Assembly: GCF_024139115.2 (NCBI RefSeq)
Contig: NC_085141.1
Span: 28,721,242-28,785,241 of the forward strand
Reading direction: 5' to 3'
Length of the DNA: 64,000 bases
Source: Armigeres subalbatus
Lineage: Eukaryota; Arthropoda; Insecta; Diptera; Culicidae
The notes under the pieces were generated by a model. The model was not told the DNA's origin and ran no database searches. It worked only from the letters and a program-made list of their open reading frames with translations. How positions within the stretch are numbered: the first letter of the stretch is position 1; each line of letters opens with the position of its first letter. Below are positions 22,235 to 33,559 of this stretch, in pieces. The position numbers and the translations under genes are program-made.

Positions 22235-23020
22235 AGGTGAACCTGCCCGATCTCGCTCGGGTTTTATTTGTGATATGTCAATCATTTAGTTGATTGAGGC
22301 GTCGCACTCTAGATCGATTTCAGTTCGAGCTTGATGGCTTTCTTATGAAACCGTTGCATTTAGTCAACTTCTCAACTTTCCCCGGCAAATTGACCAACTA
22401 TTAAAGCCTGTCCACGTTATATTTCGGACACTTAGATAATGTCCATATGATTTATTGCCATTTTATCAATTTAGACGACAACTAAAACATGCTGAAAATG
22501 TCATATAAAGCGAAGAGATTCAGCTGCCATGTAAACTGATCGTCTCAGTGATTTGTAATTATTTTAAAAAATCGCATTGGAAGATGGGTGTCCGAGATTT
22601 AACGTGGACAGGCTTTAGTATGTACAAACACAGCTGATCCCAAGACGATTCGATTAGTGAGAAAATCTTGCAATCAGTCCATCCGTTCGTTCTCAAACTC
22701 GCAAACTCATTTTAATATAAAGACTAGTCGAACCTGCCCGATCTTGCTCGGGTTGTTTTTATTTCAACCTAACTGTCAACCGATTAGTTGATTGAGGCGT
22801 CGCCCTCTACATCGATTTCCGCTCAAGCTTATAGATTTCTTCACAATAACGTACTATTTTTACATTTGTTCAACTTTGCCAGCAAAATGCTCTATCTTTT
22901 CATACATATAAACACAGCTGACCTCAAAACGTATCGATTAGTAAGGAAATCTTGCAAATCGGTCCATCCGTTCATGAGTTGCCTCAAAGGAAATACAAAC
23001 TCATTTTATATAGATAGATG
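22235..23020. repeat. Two tandem copies of a dispersed repeat, first copy split by a MITE
   Basis: Copy 1 (22235-22730) and copy 2 (22731-23020) both start acctgcccgatc(t/c)gctcggg-like and end in variants of cgattagt...aaatcttgcaa...cggtccatccgttc. Copy 1 is longer because of the insertion at 22403-22616. The starting cccgatc-gctcggg is a small hairpin. The family is unidentified. Confidence 0.75.
22403..22616. mobile_element. MITE with 17-bp inverted ends
   Basis: aaagcctgtccacgtta (22403-22419) is inverted as taacgtggacaggcttt (22600-22616), and the match extends inward in degraded form (ttcggacac/gtgtccgag). It is absent from the neighbouring repeat copy, so it is a later insertion. No ORF. 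Confidence 0.85.
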
Positions 23021-23724
23021 AAGATGATGATGATGATTAAAGAAGATGAAAAGGTAAGAGCCAGGGAGCGATTCCTTGATCTTGATCATAAAGGCACCAA
23101 GACCTTCTTAAAAATATTGTGTAAACGCGTAAAAACGCGTGAGACCTAAAATCCGTATGAAAAAGAAGCCTTATATCAAACCGCATAAAAAGCGGCTTCA
23201 GTGTATACCGTTTTGACCAATTAATACAATATTTGTTCGACTGCTTCAATTTTGAATGAAAATTAGTAAGTTCTTTCAATGACTTCAACGTGTAAAAACT
23301 AAATGGAACAGTCCTAAACACGCATTATGACAGTGATTGAATTGTTTACTTTTTACTAAGCAAACACGATAAATACAATAACTTACTGGCTACCGTTAGA
23401 TTAGCCAACTAATTATCATAAATTTATTCGTCACCACCAATTCCATCCGTCGGAAAGAGGCTCAAAGATACTCAATGAGCAACTTTTTCCTCACCTCATT
23501 GAGTCAAACCATTTAGTTATCATTGAGAAATGAATATATTTCGGAGCTACCCGAAAAAGAGAGAAACGCAAAAGTGCAAAAGAGACGAGCAAAGATTCGT
23601 GTGTCGAGAGCAGTGAGCATTTTTTTTCTTCTCCTGATTCGCTCTGAGGAGCATTCCATCCCTGCTGGCAGCGTTGAATCACGAGTTGTACCAGGTATAT
23701 AAAGGGCTGGATACAACACGGAAG

Positions 23725-23965
23725 ACTATGGTGGGCTGGACAAGTTGTTCGTATGCCGGAAGAACGTCAAGCGAAGAGAATATTTAGTAGAGAACCCAGA
23801 AGAGGCCGCGTACACGATGACTTTTTGCAGTTGAAGAGGACCTGAGGGCGCTCAATGTTCAGGGCGACTTAAAGCGATTGGCCCAGGATCGAGTCCAGTG
23901 AAGAAGGATACTCCAATCGACGTAGGTTCAACGAAGAGCTGTAGCCCAGCAAGTATCAAGTAAGT
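23725..23965 (+). pseudogene. RTE-like LINE fragment, 3' piece (continuation of 21400-21775)
   Basis: Frames give WAGQVVRMPEERQAKRIFSR, PRRGRVHDDF and LNVQGDLKRLAQDRVQWRR, the conserved tail of RTE-like proteins, in the same orientation as and in register with the 21400-21775 piece. A T-rich 3' flank follows. Confidence 0.7.
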
Positions 23966-24410
23966 ACAAGGATTTTTTATTTTATTTTATTTCATTGATG
24001 TATAAGGGGGCCAGGGGCCAAGTCACCGATGTGAATTTGGAATTCATATCGTCCATGATACACCAGGGACTTAAGGATAGGGCTTCACAACATCTTTACA
24101 CATGGGGGTTTTAAGTTTTGCGGGATGTACTCATAGTATATCGCTGCCTAAGGAGCTTGGGCAGATTGGGGATAGTTTTATGATGAATATTTAAGCTGTG
24201 GAGAAATGCCAGTTATGATTATATGTTTTACCTTTAGTTGTAATTAAAATCAGTAGCGTTTGGATCATGTTCCCATCAAGCAACAGAAGCTCGAAAAGTA
24301 CGTTAATAAATTAATTAGTTAACCGTTCACTAAGCAATCATCAAACATTCTCTACTCACAGTTTCAACCACTACATATTCTGAACTTCATTTCGAGAAAA
24401 GGCCGAATAG
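23966..24410. other. No recognised feature
   Basis: Begins with a T-rich run that could be the tail of the LINE fragment upstream. Otherwise unremarkable. Confidence 0.45.
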
Positions 24411-24418
24411 GGTAGGAT

Positions 24419-25261
24419 GGGGCAAGATGGGTCACCTAAGGCGAACCCTCAATGCCTCAAAATAGAAACATTTTAATGTAGCTTTTCAACGTGGATCTAT
24501 AAGAATAGCTCATAATCTGTAAGCCAGCGGTATGAAATAACAAAAATTCTACTTTTTATTTCATTTTGAGTCATTAAAAGTAGAAGTCTATTTTTCTGTC
24601 CATCAAAAAATGCCGGGGCAAGATGGGTCACCTTTAAATTCTGCAATTAATATTGTTTTTATTCACAATAATAAATTACACACAGATAGATGAGTTTAAT
24701 GCCAATGATGTTATTGAATAAAAAAAAGGATTTTAAAGCCTCGGATCAAGAAATGGCACTACATTTTAAAATATCTGTAATTTCTTATGAAAACAAGTCG
24801 TCCGAGTATTGCTTTTTTAAAGACAAAAAATATAAATTTTTAATTAACAAATTAACATCATTATGCTCAAAAGTAACCTTAAAATAATATTACAGTGAAC
24901 GTTCGCTAATTGGGTTTTTTCTAGTTGGGGCGCTTTTTAGTTGGGGGTTCGCTAATTGGGGCGAAGCCCAATTAAAAAGCAGCTAAACGTCAGAATGTGA
25001 TGTCAAAAACGCGTTGACGTTTTGTTTCCGTGTTTGGCGGGACGGGAACGATATTTTCTGGCGCGTAAAATTTTCCTTTGTTCAATGCAAAAAGTAAACA
25101 ACATTGACGCTTGTCAAAACGCCCCAATTAGCGAACGGCATTCGCTAGTTGGGGTGAGGTCGTGCCCCAATTAGCGAATGATCACTGTACATCAGCAATG
25201 AAAAATATGTTTTGAATACGAACTATGTTTTTTAGTATGTGCTGACCCATCTTGCCTCCCC
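24419..25261. mobile_element. MITE-like element with GGGGCAAGATGGGTCAC ends
   Basis: The left end (24419-24435) reads ggggcaagatgggtcac; the right end (25242-25261) is its degraded reverse complement, ctgacccatcttgcctcccc. An internal direct copy of the terminus is at 24612-24632. A Tc1/mariner-type MITE has inserted at 24893-25187. A related terminus (ggggcaatatgggccac) bounds 41409-42371. Confidence 0.7.
24893..25187. mobile_element. Tc1/mariner-type MITE with TA target duplication
   Basis: Starts cagtgaacgttcgctaattg and ends caattagcgaatgatcactg, flanked by TA on both sides (24891-24892, 25188-25189). Sub-terminal repeats of the aattggggcg motif occur inside. 295 bp, non-coding. Confidence 0.85.
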
Positions 25262-25764
25262 AAGTAACACCAAGCATTACAATATTGCACATATATCAAT
25301 CACAAATCGGCATGCTAAATGCTAATTGCATTAGATCTGTTTTAACGATGAGTTGTTGCATTTATTTATCAACTGTCAGACAACGATACTCTAAATCAGC
25401 AGTACGAATGCAGCGATGCATTACTGGTGCTTTATTTCAACATGCCAAAGTAATGAACCATTAATTCGATCTTATAATTGCCCTTTTCCACTTTAAGTCA
25501 ACTTTTAGTGCTGTGTTTTTTACATGCATATATAGCTTCATGGTTACTTGGGTCATTTGCAACTTCGTGTTAGAATGTCTTATTTTCGATCAAATTTAAT
25601 TATTTCAATGCAGTTAGTACAACATCGCCTACATTACTTTATAATACTTTCACTATATTACTAAAAATGTTTTAATTTTAGATTGCTCGACGAGATTATA
25701 CGTTTTATAGAAAATGTGTTTCGCATAAGAAACAATGCTGAAAAATAATTTACCTTGTCATACT
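25262..25764. other. No recognised feature
   Basis: A/T-rich DNA with one short plus-strand frame (25252-25464) that has no recognisable content. Confidence 0.5.
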
Positions 25765-27670
25765 CTACCAAAATGAAATTTCATCATCAAATCGAGTGAC
25801 AATAAAGTAGAATCGGGCCGAAGTGGCCTGTGCGGTATATAAGAGTCTTCTCCATTCGGCTCGGTCCATGGCTACACGTCGCCAACCACGCAGTCTACGG
25901 AGGGTCCGCAAGTCATCTTCCACCTGATCGATCCACCTTGCCCGCTGCGCACCTCGACTTCTTGTGCCCGTCGGATCGTTGTCGAGAATTATTTTCACCG
26001 GGTTACTGTCCGACATTCTGGTTACGTGCCCGGCCCATCGCAGTCGTCCGATTTTCGCGGTGTGAACGATGGATGGTTCTCCCAACAGCTGATGCAATTC
26101 GTGGTTCATTCGCCTCCTCCACGTACCGTCCGCCATCTGCACCCCACCATAGATGGTAGGCAGCACTTTCCTTTCGAAAACTCCAAGTGCGCGTTGGTCC
26201 TCCACGAGCATCGTCCAGGTCTCGTGTCCGTAGAGGACTACCGGTCTAATTAGCGTTTTGTAGATTGTCAGTTTGGTACGGCGGCGAACTCTATTCGATT
26301 TCCAGCCACTATGCGTCTCCGAATTTCTCTGCTGGTGTCATTTTCGGCAGTCACCAGTGAGCCCAAGTACACAAATTCTTCTACCACCTCGATTTCGTCA
26401 CCACCGATGCAAACTCGCGGTGGGTGGCTCACATTGTCTTCTCTTGAACCTCTTCCTATCATGTACTTCGTCTTCGACGTGTTGATACCTAGTCCAATCC
26501 GCTTAGCTTCCCTCTTCAGTCTGATGTAGGCTTCCTCCATCTTCTCAAAGTTACGTGCCATAATATCTATGTCGTCGGCGAAACCAAATAGCTGGACGGA
26601 CTTATTGAAAATTGTACCACTCGTGTTAATCCCTGCTCTTCGTATTACCCCTTCCAAGGCGATGTTGAATAGCAAACACGAAAGACCATCACCTTGCCGT
26701 AATCCTCTGCGGGTTTCGAAGGGACTCGAGAATGCCCCTGAAACTCGAACTACGCACATCACCCGATCCATCGTCGCTTTGATCAACCGTGTCAGTTTAT
26801 CCGGAAAACCGTGTTCGTGCATTAGCTGCCATAGCTGGTCCTGATCGATTGTTTCATATGCGGCTTTGAAGTCGATGAATAGATGATGTGTGGGCACGTT
26901 GTATTCGCGGCATTTCTGCAGTACTTGGCGAATGGCGAACACCTGGTCCGTGGTGGAGCGTTCGCCCATAAAACCCGCCTGGTACTGCCCCACGAACTCC
27001 CTTGCAATTGGTGCTAGTCAACGGCATAAAATTTGGGAGAGTACCTTGTAGGCGGCGTTCAGCAATGTGATTGCGTGGTAGTTGCTACAATCCAGCTTAT
27101 CGCCTTTTTGTAGATGGGACACACGACACCTTCCATCCATTCCTGCGGCAAAACTTCCTCCTCCCAAATCTTGGTAATGACCCAGTGCAGCGCTCTAGCC
27201 AGTGCCTCACCACCGTGTTTAAATAGCTCTCCTGGTAGTTGGTCAACCCCAGGGGCTTTGTTGTTCTTCAGCCGGCCAATCTCCTTCTGGATTTCCTGGA
27301 GATCCGGAGCCGGTAGAATTATGTCCTGCACGCGTTCTCCCAGGTCCATCACCATACCGCCATCTTCGTCTGCCACATCGCCATTCAGGTGTTCTTCGTA
27401 GTGCTGCCGCCACCTTTGGATCACCTCACGATCGTTCGTAAGAAGGTTCCCGTTTATGTCCTTACACATATCAGGCTGTGGCACGTGGCGCTTACGTGAA
27501 CGGTTTAACTTCTCATAGAACTTTCGTGTGTTATTAGCGCGGTACAGTTGTTCCGTTTCTTCACGGTCTCGATTTTCCTGCTGGCGCTTTTTCCTCCGGA
27601 AAATCGAGTTTTGTCTGTTCCGCGCCTGTTTATATCGTGCCTCGTTCGCCCTCGTGCGGTGTTGCAGCAA
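25765..27670 (-). pseudogene. RTE copy B linker, reverse transcriptase and C-terminus
   Basis: The linker (27670-27059) has the KRQQENRDREETEQLYRANN helix and WRQHYEEHLNGD, then IWEEEVLPQEWMEGVVCPIY. RT (26993-26268) shows QAGFMGERSTTDQVFAIRQ, FIDFKAAYETID, TRRGLRQGDGLSCLLFN and LFGFADDIDIMA. The C-terminal part (26211-25765) starts at EDQRALGVFERKVLPTIYGG and includes WAGHVTRMSDSN. About 20 residues between RT and C-terminal domain are deleted near 26290 relative to copy C. Confidence 0.85.
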
Positions 27671-28746
27671 TCTCGCTCATGCTGCATTCTTCTCTTCCAC
27701 TAACTGCTCACATTCGCCGTCATACTAGTCGTTTCTCTGATCCGGGGGCACCGTGCCAAGTGCAGCGGTTGCGGTGCTACCAATGGCGGATCGAATATCT
27801 CTCCAGCCATCTTCAAGAGACGCTGCGCCTAGCTGCTCTTCCGTTGGAAGTGCCACTTCCAGCTGCTGCGCGTATTCTTGGGCTAGTCTACCGTCTTGTA
27901 GCCGCCCAATGTTAAGCCGCGGCGTCCGACTTCGACGCGTGTTGTACACCGTCGAGAGTTTTGAGCGCAGGCATACTGCAACGAGGTAGTGGTCGGATTG
28001 AATATTGTGCGGTAAGTGCGGACGTTCGTGATGTCGGAGAAGAATTTACCGTCGATTAGAACGTGGTCGATTTGTTTTTCCGTTTCTTGGTTAGGTGATC
28101 TCCATGTGGCCTTGTGGATATTTTTGCGGGGAAAGAAGGTGCTTCGGACTACCATTCCGCGGGAGGCTGCGAAGTTCATGCATCGTTGGCCGTTGTCATT
28201 CGATACGGTGTGCAGACTATCCGGTCCGATGACCGGTCTATACATTTCCTCCCTTCCTACCTGTGCGTTCATGTCACCGATGACGATTTTAACGTCCCGC
28301 AGTGGGCATCCATCGTATGTCTGCTCCAGCTGTGCGTAGAACGCTTCTTTCTCGTCGTCGGGTCTCCCTTCGTGTGGGCAGTGCACGTTGATGATGCTAT
28401 AGTTGAAGAAACGGCCTTTAATCCTCAGCTTGCACATCCTTGCGTTGATTGGCTGCCACCCGATCACGCGTTGGCGCATCTTGCTCAGCACTATGAAGCC
28501 GGTTCCCAGCTCGTTGGTGGTGCCACAGCTTTGGTAGAAGGTAGCCGCTCGATGCCCGCTTTTCCACACTTTCTGTCCTGTCCAGCAAATCTCCTGCAGC
28601 GCCACGACGTCGAAGTTGCGGGGATGTAATTCATCGTAGATCATCCTGTCGCAACCTGCGAAACCTAGCGACTTGCAATTCCATGTTCCAAGCTTCCAAT
28701 CATGATCCTGTATTCGTCGCCTAGGTCTTTGCCGATTATATGATAA
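25775..28746 (-). mobile_element. RTE-clade LINE, copy B (most complete)
   Basis: Nearly the whole single ORF is visible on the minus strand: endonuclease (28752-27883), linker (27949-27059), RT (26993-26268) and C-terminal domain (26211-25765). taccaaaat occurs at both borders (25766-25774 and 28747-28755), a plausible 9-bp target duplication that would make the element about 2.97 kb. Frameshifts near 27990, 27700, 27060 and 26270 inactivate it. It shares a subfamily with copy C (43823-46350), with very high identity across linker and RT. Confidence 0.85.
27883..28740 (-). pseudogene. RTE copy B endonuclease
   Basis: Contains the expected landmarks of AP-like endonucleases: LGTWNCKSLG (N motif), VVALQEICWTG (E motif), INVHCPHEGRPDD, IVIGDMNAQVGRE and IDHVLIDGKFF. 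The frame breaks after VRTYRT, near 27990, just before the final SDH-type histidine block. Apart from that break the domain looks complete. Confidence 0.85.
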
Positions 28747-28755
28747 TACCAAAAT

Positions 28756-30340
28756 TAAGGCTTTGGAAAGATTTAAAGTCCAAAACTCTATTTATTTTCT
28801 CACTGTAAAAAAAATGAACAGGGTTTTCATTTGGATTTTAGATCTTTTTAAAATATTGATGTTTTTTTAATTTTTAAATTAAATAATTTAAAATTTTACT
28901 AGATATTAATTTTAACAGTATAAGGTTGGTATCGTGCTCAAAAGAAATTTCTTTTTCTATCTCAATCACATGTTAAATTCCGTTCACTGAATCGGAAAAG
29001 TAAAGAATCGAAACAAAATTCTTACAACAGTATCCACATGAAAAGAACAAAAAACAGAATTGGCATTTGTAAGGTTCCCACGCAAAGTAATGGGAGCTGT
29101 CACTTTACTTTCGGAAAAATATTCTGCTCGATTATTCCTTAAGTAAAAGTGACAATTTGCTCCATGCAGATCAGGTGTCAAAATTCCTCTTGGTAATATT
29201 AAACAAAATTCCGGTCGACCGTCGGACCCTCGTTCGAATTTTTCTATCTTCTCGCAATAACCTCTTTACTTTCAAGTCGATACTGGCCTATACACATGCC
29301 AGAATGAACATAATTTACTTTTATTTCCACTGTGTCATCATTTACATTTGACAGTTCTACAATTTAGTTTTGAAAGTTAAATTTTTTAATATCAGTACGT
29401 CATGCGACTTTTGAACCATGGTTGCTGCGAAAGTTGGCGTACTTTTATTTTGAACTTTCGGAACTCTCTACGAAAAAGAACCAACGCAACTTTTTAAATT
29501 TGAAAAAATCTTGAAAATTTGCTTCGTATGCTCAACGTTGCTAACGAAATGTTCAACATTCTCCGCATAGGATCCAAAGTAGTCTGGCAACAGTGAAGAA
29601 ATTTCTTCCAACTTGAACATCTGATTTGAAATTAATTATTGCAACATTAAGTTGCTCTTCTTCTGATATACATACAGATGGTATTACAGTATACTTGGCA
29701 GTACAGTTATAACTTGGCGAACGTCTACAGCGCGCGAATTTCCTTCTTGACAGGTATTTTGGCCAGAATTTCTTGCCCCTTCGGATTGATTTTCTTGATT
29801 CGGCAAAGACTTCTTCCGAGATTTTCCGAATCTTTGATTTCCGAGAATTTCTGCACAGTTTCTGGCTTCTCAAAAACATCTTGGGCGATCTGTTGTATCC
29901 CACTACTGAATTTTAATGAAACACAATTTCAGAATGATCTTCAAGTCACTGTCCACGTCTTGTTCATGTCTAGTTCTACTATAGTTCATATATGATCAAG
30001 TATATTATTGCTACAGTCGAGCGAATCTATAATCATTCGTGAAAAATGTGAAAAATACAATACTGACTTTCAGCCCTTTTTTTGTTGAACTCTTTTGTAA
30101 TGTTCGTCTATAACGATAAGAAAAATCTCAACTAAGTTTGGCCGATGGGGCATAAAAAGCATGAAGAATTTTTGACGTTTCTCCATCGCTTCGCGCAACC
30201 GCAAGGCCAAACCAAAACAAAAAAGCATTAAATTCACTTTTTCGCGTGCCAATCGCCGGTGCTCATGTAATCATTATTCTCCGTTGCAATCGTTGCAATA
30301 GTAATTTATAAATAAAAATTGATGATAGTAAATTGTAGGC
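28756..30340. other. Intergenic DNA upstream of the PPR gene
   Basis: A/T-rich from 28760 to 28980, mixed afterwards. Short frames on both strands (29553-29995) show no recognisable domain or splice structure. No repeat with a second copy in the window was found. Confidence 0.45.
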
Positions 30341-30346
30341 AAACTT

Positions 30347-30352
30347 GTCAGT
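30347..30352 (+). promoter_or_regulatory. Candidate initiator of the PPR gene
   Basis: TCAGTT lies 28 bp before the ATG at 30380 and matches the insect initiator consensus. The preceding 50 bp are A/T-rich without a clear TATA box. A very short 5' leader would suit a housekeeping gene. Confidence 0.4.
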
Positions 30353-30379
30353 TACAAATAGAGCCATAGTTCGTGAAAC

Positions 30380-33300
30380 ATGATGAACATAATCCGAAAT
30401 CTAGCACGTGTGAGACGCAGTCTCGTCATGTCATCAAAGAAACCGACCGCTTTCAGCACCACCCGATTCCAAAGTGCCCTTTCTGTACGTTCAGCGGACT
30501 GTTCCTTTAGTGGTTATCATTTCCAGATACTTCCAGCGCTTGTGCAATTGGGTCCTCGAAGATCATTCGCCACACAGGGCAGACATCGCATCAAAAATTG
30601 TAGGAAAACCTTATTTTTTGAAGTAAAAACACTAAGATTTTTTTATTACTTTTCAGCTACCAAAGTCATAGCAAGTCCTGTTGAAGAGCTAAAATCCGAG
30701 GTGCTGGCTTACCGACGAGCAAACGTGGACCGTTTGTATGAAATTCTCCAAAAGCCGGAAGACATTCAAGTGGAAACCTATAACTTCCTGCTGGGTTGCT
30801 GCGGGAAATTTTTGCTAGAACACCCGGTAGATGCTCGGATGAAGCTGTTCCGGAATCTTTGGTTCATGGCCAATGGGGACTCTGCGGCGATTTCGTTGGA
30901 CCGATGGAAGATTTTATTGCGAGTTTATAGGGATAATGCGGTAGGCCTGGATGAGGGTGTGGAGAAGATTTTTTCCGATATCAAAGTGGAGAAGGATGAC
31001 GAGTTCTTCGAGCTACTTCTGGGAGTGATTTGCGAACAAGGTGATGCACATAATATGTGCAAGGCGCAGGATCTGTTGAAGGAACGTGGCATTGGGCTTA
31101 ACGAGAAGATTGCAGCAACATTGATAAGGGGGTATTCGAAAGCTGGAGACCTGCAAGCGATAAAAAACGTGTTGGATACAATGAATGCAGCGAATGTTGA
31201 TCCAGATGAAAACGTATACGGAGAACTGATCATAGGTTGGTTGAAAAATGATTTGATGGACGGAGCGCTGAAATTGATTTTGGAAAAGGGAAGTTTGTTG
31301 AAAGAAGCACATGTTGCTGAAGCTTTAGTAGAAGCCCTGCTGAAAGACCGAACCGATATTGTTAAAATGCTAGTCAAATTACTCCCGGAAGATGTAGTCC
31401 AAGATTCGAAGATTGATCCGACAATAAGAAATATTTGTACAGTCCTGCATCTAGAAGGTAAATTTGAGTTGGTGAGAAAACTACTGGCCGAGCTTCCGGC
31501 TCCCACTTTCAAAGCAAATGAGAATTACGATAGTTATGCAGTTACACTAATATTTGAATTAGTCAAGAATCATGCTCCTTTGCAGGAAATTATGAATCTG
31601 GTAGATTTTCTTGTCAAAACAGAACGAAACTTGCGCGCTTTGCACGTGGCATGTGAGGGTGCGACCAAACATTGTATCGACATCTATCCAGAACTTTTGA
31701 AACATTTGAAGCGACAAGAGGATTTGCGACCGCACTACTTCTGGCCCTTGATTGTTCAGAACTTTGCTAAAAATGGCGAAGCGGGAGTGATGAATGTTCT
31801 AAAGCTAATGCACCAGTTTAAAACTGAACTGGACGTTGAAACTATTTCGGTTTTTGTGCTTCCGAAGTTATCCATCTCGCTTAAGGACGTAAGAACTACA
31901 TTAAAACAATTCGAAGATCGTGGTGTAAAAATGTCAGTCCTTATTACTCCGTTCGTGTCACATTTATTGTATCAGAATCGTTTTCAAGATGCAATTCAAG
32001 TTGTTAAGCTTTACTCATCAAAAGTGGACACAGAAGCGCTCATTTATCCATTGGTATTACAAACTACGATCAACAAAACTGCCGAGCATTTTCAAACGAT
32101 TTCAGAAGTCATCCGTCAGTTTATGGATAAAGCTCAAAACCCAAAGCACGACTTGGCGGGTCAACTACTAATGGAGCTGGTCAGTAACAGAAAGTCCAAG
32201 CACGATGCCTCGACCATACAGTTGCTGCTTCAGCAGTTCTCCAAGCACCAGCTTCGCATCAGTCGCGTTTGTGGCAATGTGCTGAAGAATCACTTTTCCA
32301 AAAACAAACAAATCAATGCTGCCCTGGACAAGCTGATCAATTCGCTGATTGACGATAAACTCACTATTCCATCAAAAGAATTGTTCGACTCGATCATCGT
32401 ACATCCTCGGGACATGACTTACGACGAGCTGGAATGCCACTTGTCCGAACTAGAAGAGAAGAAATTAAATTCACGCGGAGTGCTTCGTCGACTTCTTCAG
32501 GTTTGTGTTCGCGAAAACCGCCTGGACCGAGCTGTCGAAATTAAACAAAAGTGTGACCAAGCCAAAGTTGAACTAAGCTCCGGCATGCTTGCTTCCGTAT
32601 TTGATCTTCACATAAAACGGAAAGAAGTTGATGAAGCCGGTAAAATACTGGAACACATTAGAACCATGTTCCCAGGTTTTCTCGTGGATGAACACAAAAT
32701 CATTGATTTCGCTGCCCTTCTGGCCGAAAAGGGTTTCCTCTCAATGGCTCAAAAGGTGCTCAGCCAACGAGCCTCTGCCGGTAATCTCCGCCCGGGAAAC
32801 GCCAACAAAAATATTTGGAACCTCTTGACCAACACTGCCCAATGGGCAGCCCAAAATGAACCAAACTCCGTCAAGAACCATACCAGCGAAATGCTGAACT
32901 TCCTCGTCAATTCAGGCTTCTGCACGTATGACAATGCTCTTTTAGGACCCGTTATTCGGGAACTGCTACTGAAGAACCAAATCCAGCAAGCATTCGAAGA
33001 GTACAAGAAGATCGCCACTGAGAAGCGTCGCACTCCGCTTCAGCTGGAGCTCATCACTACCCTGGTCCGGCTGACCAACGAAAATGATTCGGTCATCCCT
33101 CCGGAGCAAGCCAAGGCTTTGCTCAGCGAGGTTGTCCAAATAGGCTCCAAAATTCATGGCTCGATCAACACAAACAACACGCTTATCGTAGCGCTGGCCG
33201 AGGCAGGAACCGAAGCGCAGCTGCGCCGAATTCTCATTAATCCGGAAACGCGCGTCAATCACGAATATATTCTGACCCAGTGCGAGTTCCTGCTGAACTC

Positions 33301-33559
33301 TGGCAAGCTGGACGTGGTGCTGCGATTGGCCAAAGGCTCTCGGGGGTTGGCCAATGTGAGGGAAGCAGACTTCCTTGCAGTGATTATGAAACAGTTCGTG
33401 CGGGACAACAACTGCGAGGCTGCCGTCGAGCTGTTCAACCGGTTGCAGGCCGAGGATGGCGTCCTAAACATTGGTGGAGACTTTGCGAGAAAGCTGGTCG
33501 ACTTGCTGGAGTTGAACAACTACGAGGTGCCCAGTGCCGTGCGTTTGTATGTTAAGTGA
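30380..33559 (+). CDS. LRPPRC / bicoid stability factor-like mitochondrial PPR protein
   Basis: The open frame gives 1059 residues, or 1040 if the likely 57-nt intron at 30600-30656 is removed. The N-terminus is Arg/Ser-rich with few acids (IIRNLARVRRSLVM, RRSFATQG), like a mitochondrial targeting peptide. The rest is helical repeats of PPR type, for example VETYNFLLGCCGKFLLEH and IAATLIRGYSKAGDLQAIK followed by VDPDENVYGELIIGWLKN. Insect bsf and vertebrate LRPPRC stabilise mitochondrial mRNAs and support their polyadenylation and translation. Family members are near 1400 residues, so about 350 C-terminal residues appear missing. Donor-like gttaagt (33551) and gtgagtg (33566) flank the stop and hint at a downstream exon not visible here. 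Orthology to bsf is inferred from overall pattern. Confidence 0.85.
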   Translation: MMNIIRNLARVRRSLVMSSKKPTAFSTTRFQSALSVRSADCSFSGYHFQILPALVQLGPRRSFATQGRHRIKNCRKTLFFEVKTLRFFYYFSATKVIASPVEELKSEVLAYRRANVDRLYEILQKPEDIQVETYNFLLGCCGKFLLEHPVDARMKLFRNLWFMANGDSAAISLDRWKILLRVYRDNAVGLDEGVEKIFSDIKVEKDDEFFELLLGVICEQGDAHNMCKAQDLLKERGIGLNEKIAATLIRGYSKAGDLQAIKNVLDTMNAANVDPDENVYGELIIGWLKNDLMDGALKLILEKGSLLKEAHVAEALVEALLKDRTDIVKMLVKLLPEDVVQDSKIDPTIRNICTVLHLEGKFELVRKLLAELPAPTFKANENYDSYAVTLIFELVKNHAPLQEIMNLVDFLVKTERNLRALHVACEGATKHCIDIYPELLKHLKRQEDLRPHYFWPLIVQNFAKNGEAGVMNVLKLMHQFKTELDVETISVFVLPKLSISLKDVRTTLKQFEDRGVKMSVLITPFVSHLLYQNRFQDAIQVVKLYSSKVDTEALIYPLVLQTTINKTAEHFQTISEVIRQFMDKAQNPKHDLAGQLLMELVSNRKSKHDASTIQLLLQQFSKHQLRISRVCGNVLKNHFSKNKQINAALDKLINSLIDDKLTIPSKELFDSIIVHPRDMTYDELECHLSELEEKKLNSRGVLRRLLQVCVRENRLDRAVEIKQKCDQAKVELSSGMLASVFDLHIKRKEVDEAGKILEHIRTMFPGFLVDEHKIIDFAALLAEKGFLSMAQKVLSQRASAGNLRPGNANKNIWNLLTNTAQWAAQNEPNSVKNHTSEMLNFLVNSGFCTYDNALLGPVIRELLLKNQIQQAFEEYKKIATEKRRTPLQLELITTLVRLTNENDSVIPPEQAKALLSEVVQIGSKIHGSINTNNTLIVALAEAGTEAQLRRILINPETRVNHEYILTQCEFLLNSGKLDVVLRLAKGSRGLANVREADFLAVIMKQFVRDNNCEAAVELFNRLQAEDGVLNIGGDFARKLVDLLELNNYEVPSAVRLYVK
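30600..30656 (+). other. Probable 57-nt in-frame intron of the PPR gene
   Basis: Starts gtagga and ends tattacttttcag. It is A/T-rich and encodes a Phe/Lys-rich stretch unlike the surrounding protein. The length is 19 codons with no stop, so unspliced transcripts stay open. It separates the presequence from the PPR region. Confidence 0.7.

Noticed and set aside
30925..31512. 195-residue antisense frame inside the PPR gene
   Set aside because: Shadow of a strongly coding plus-strand gene; no domain or start context.
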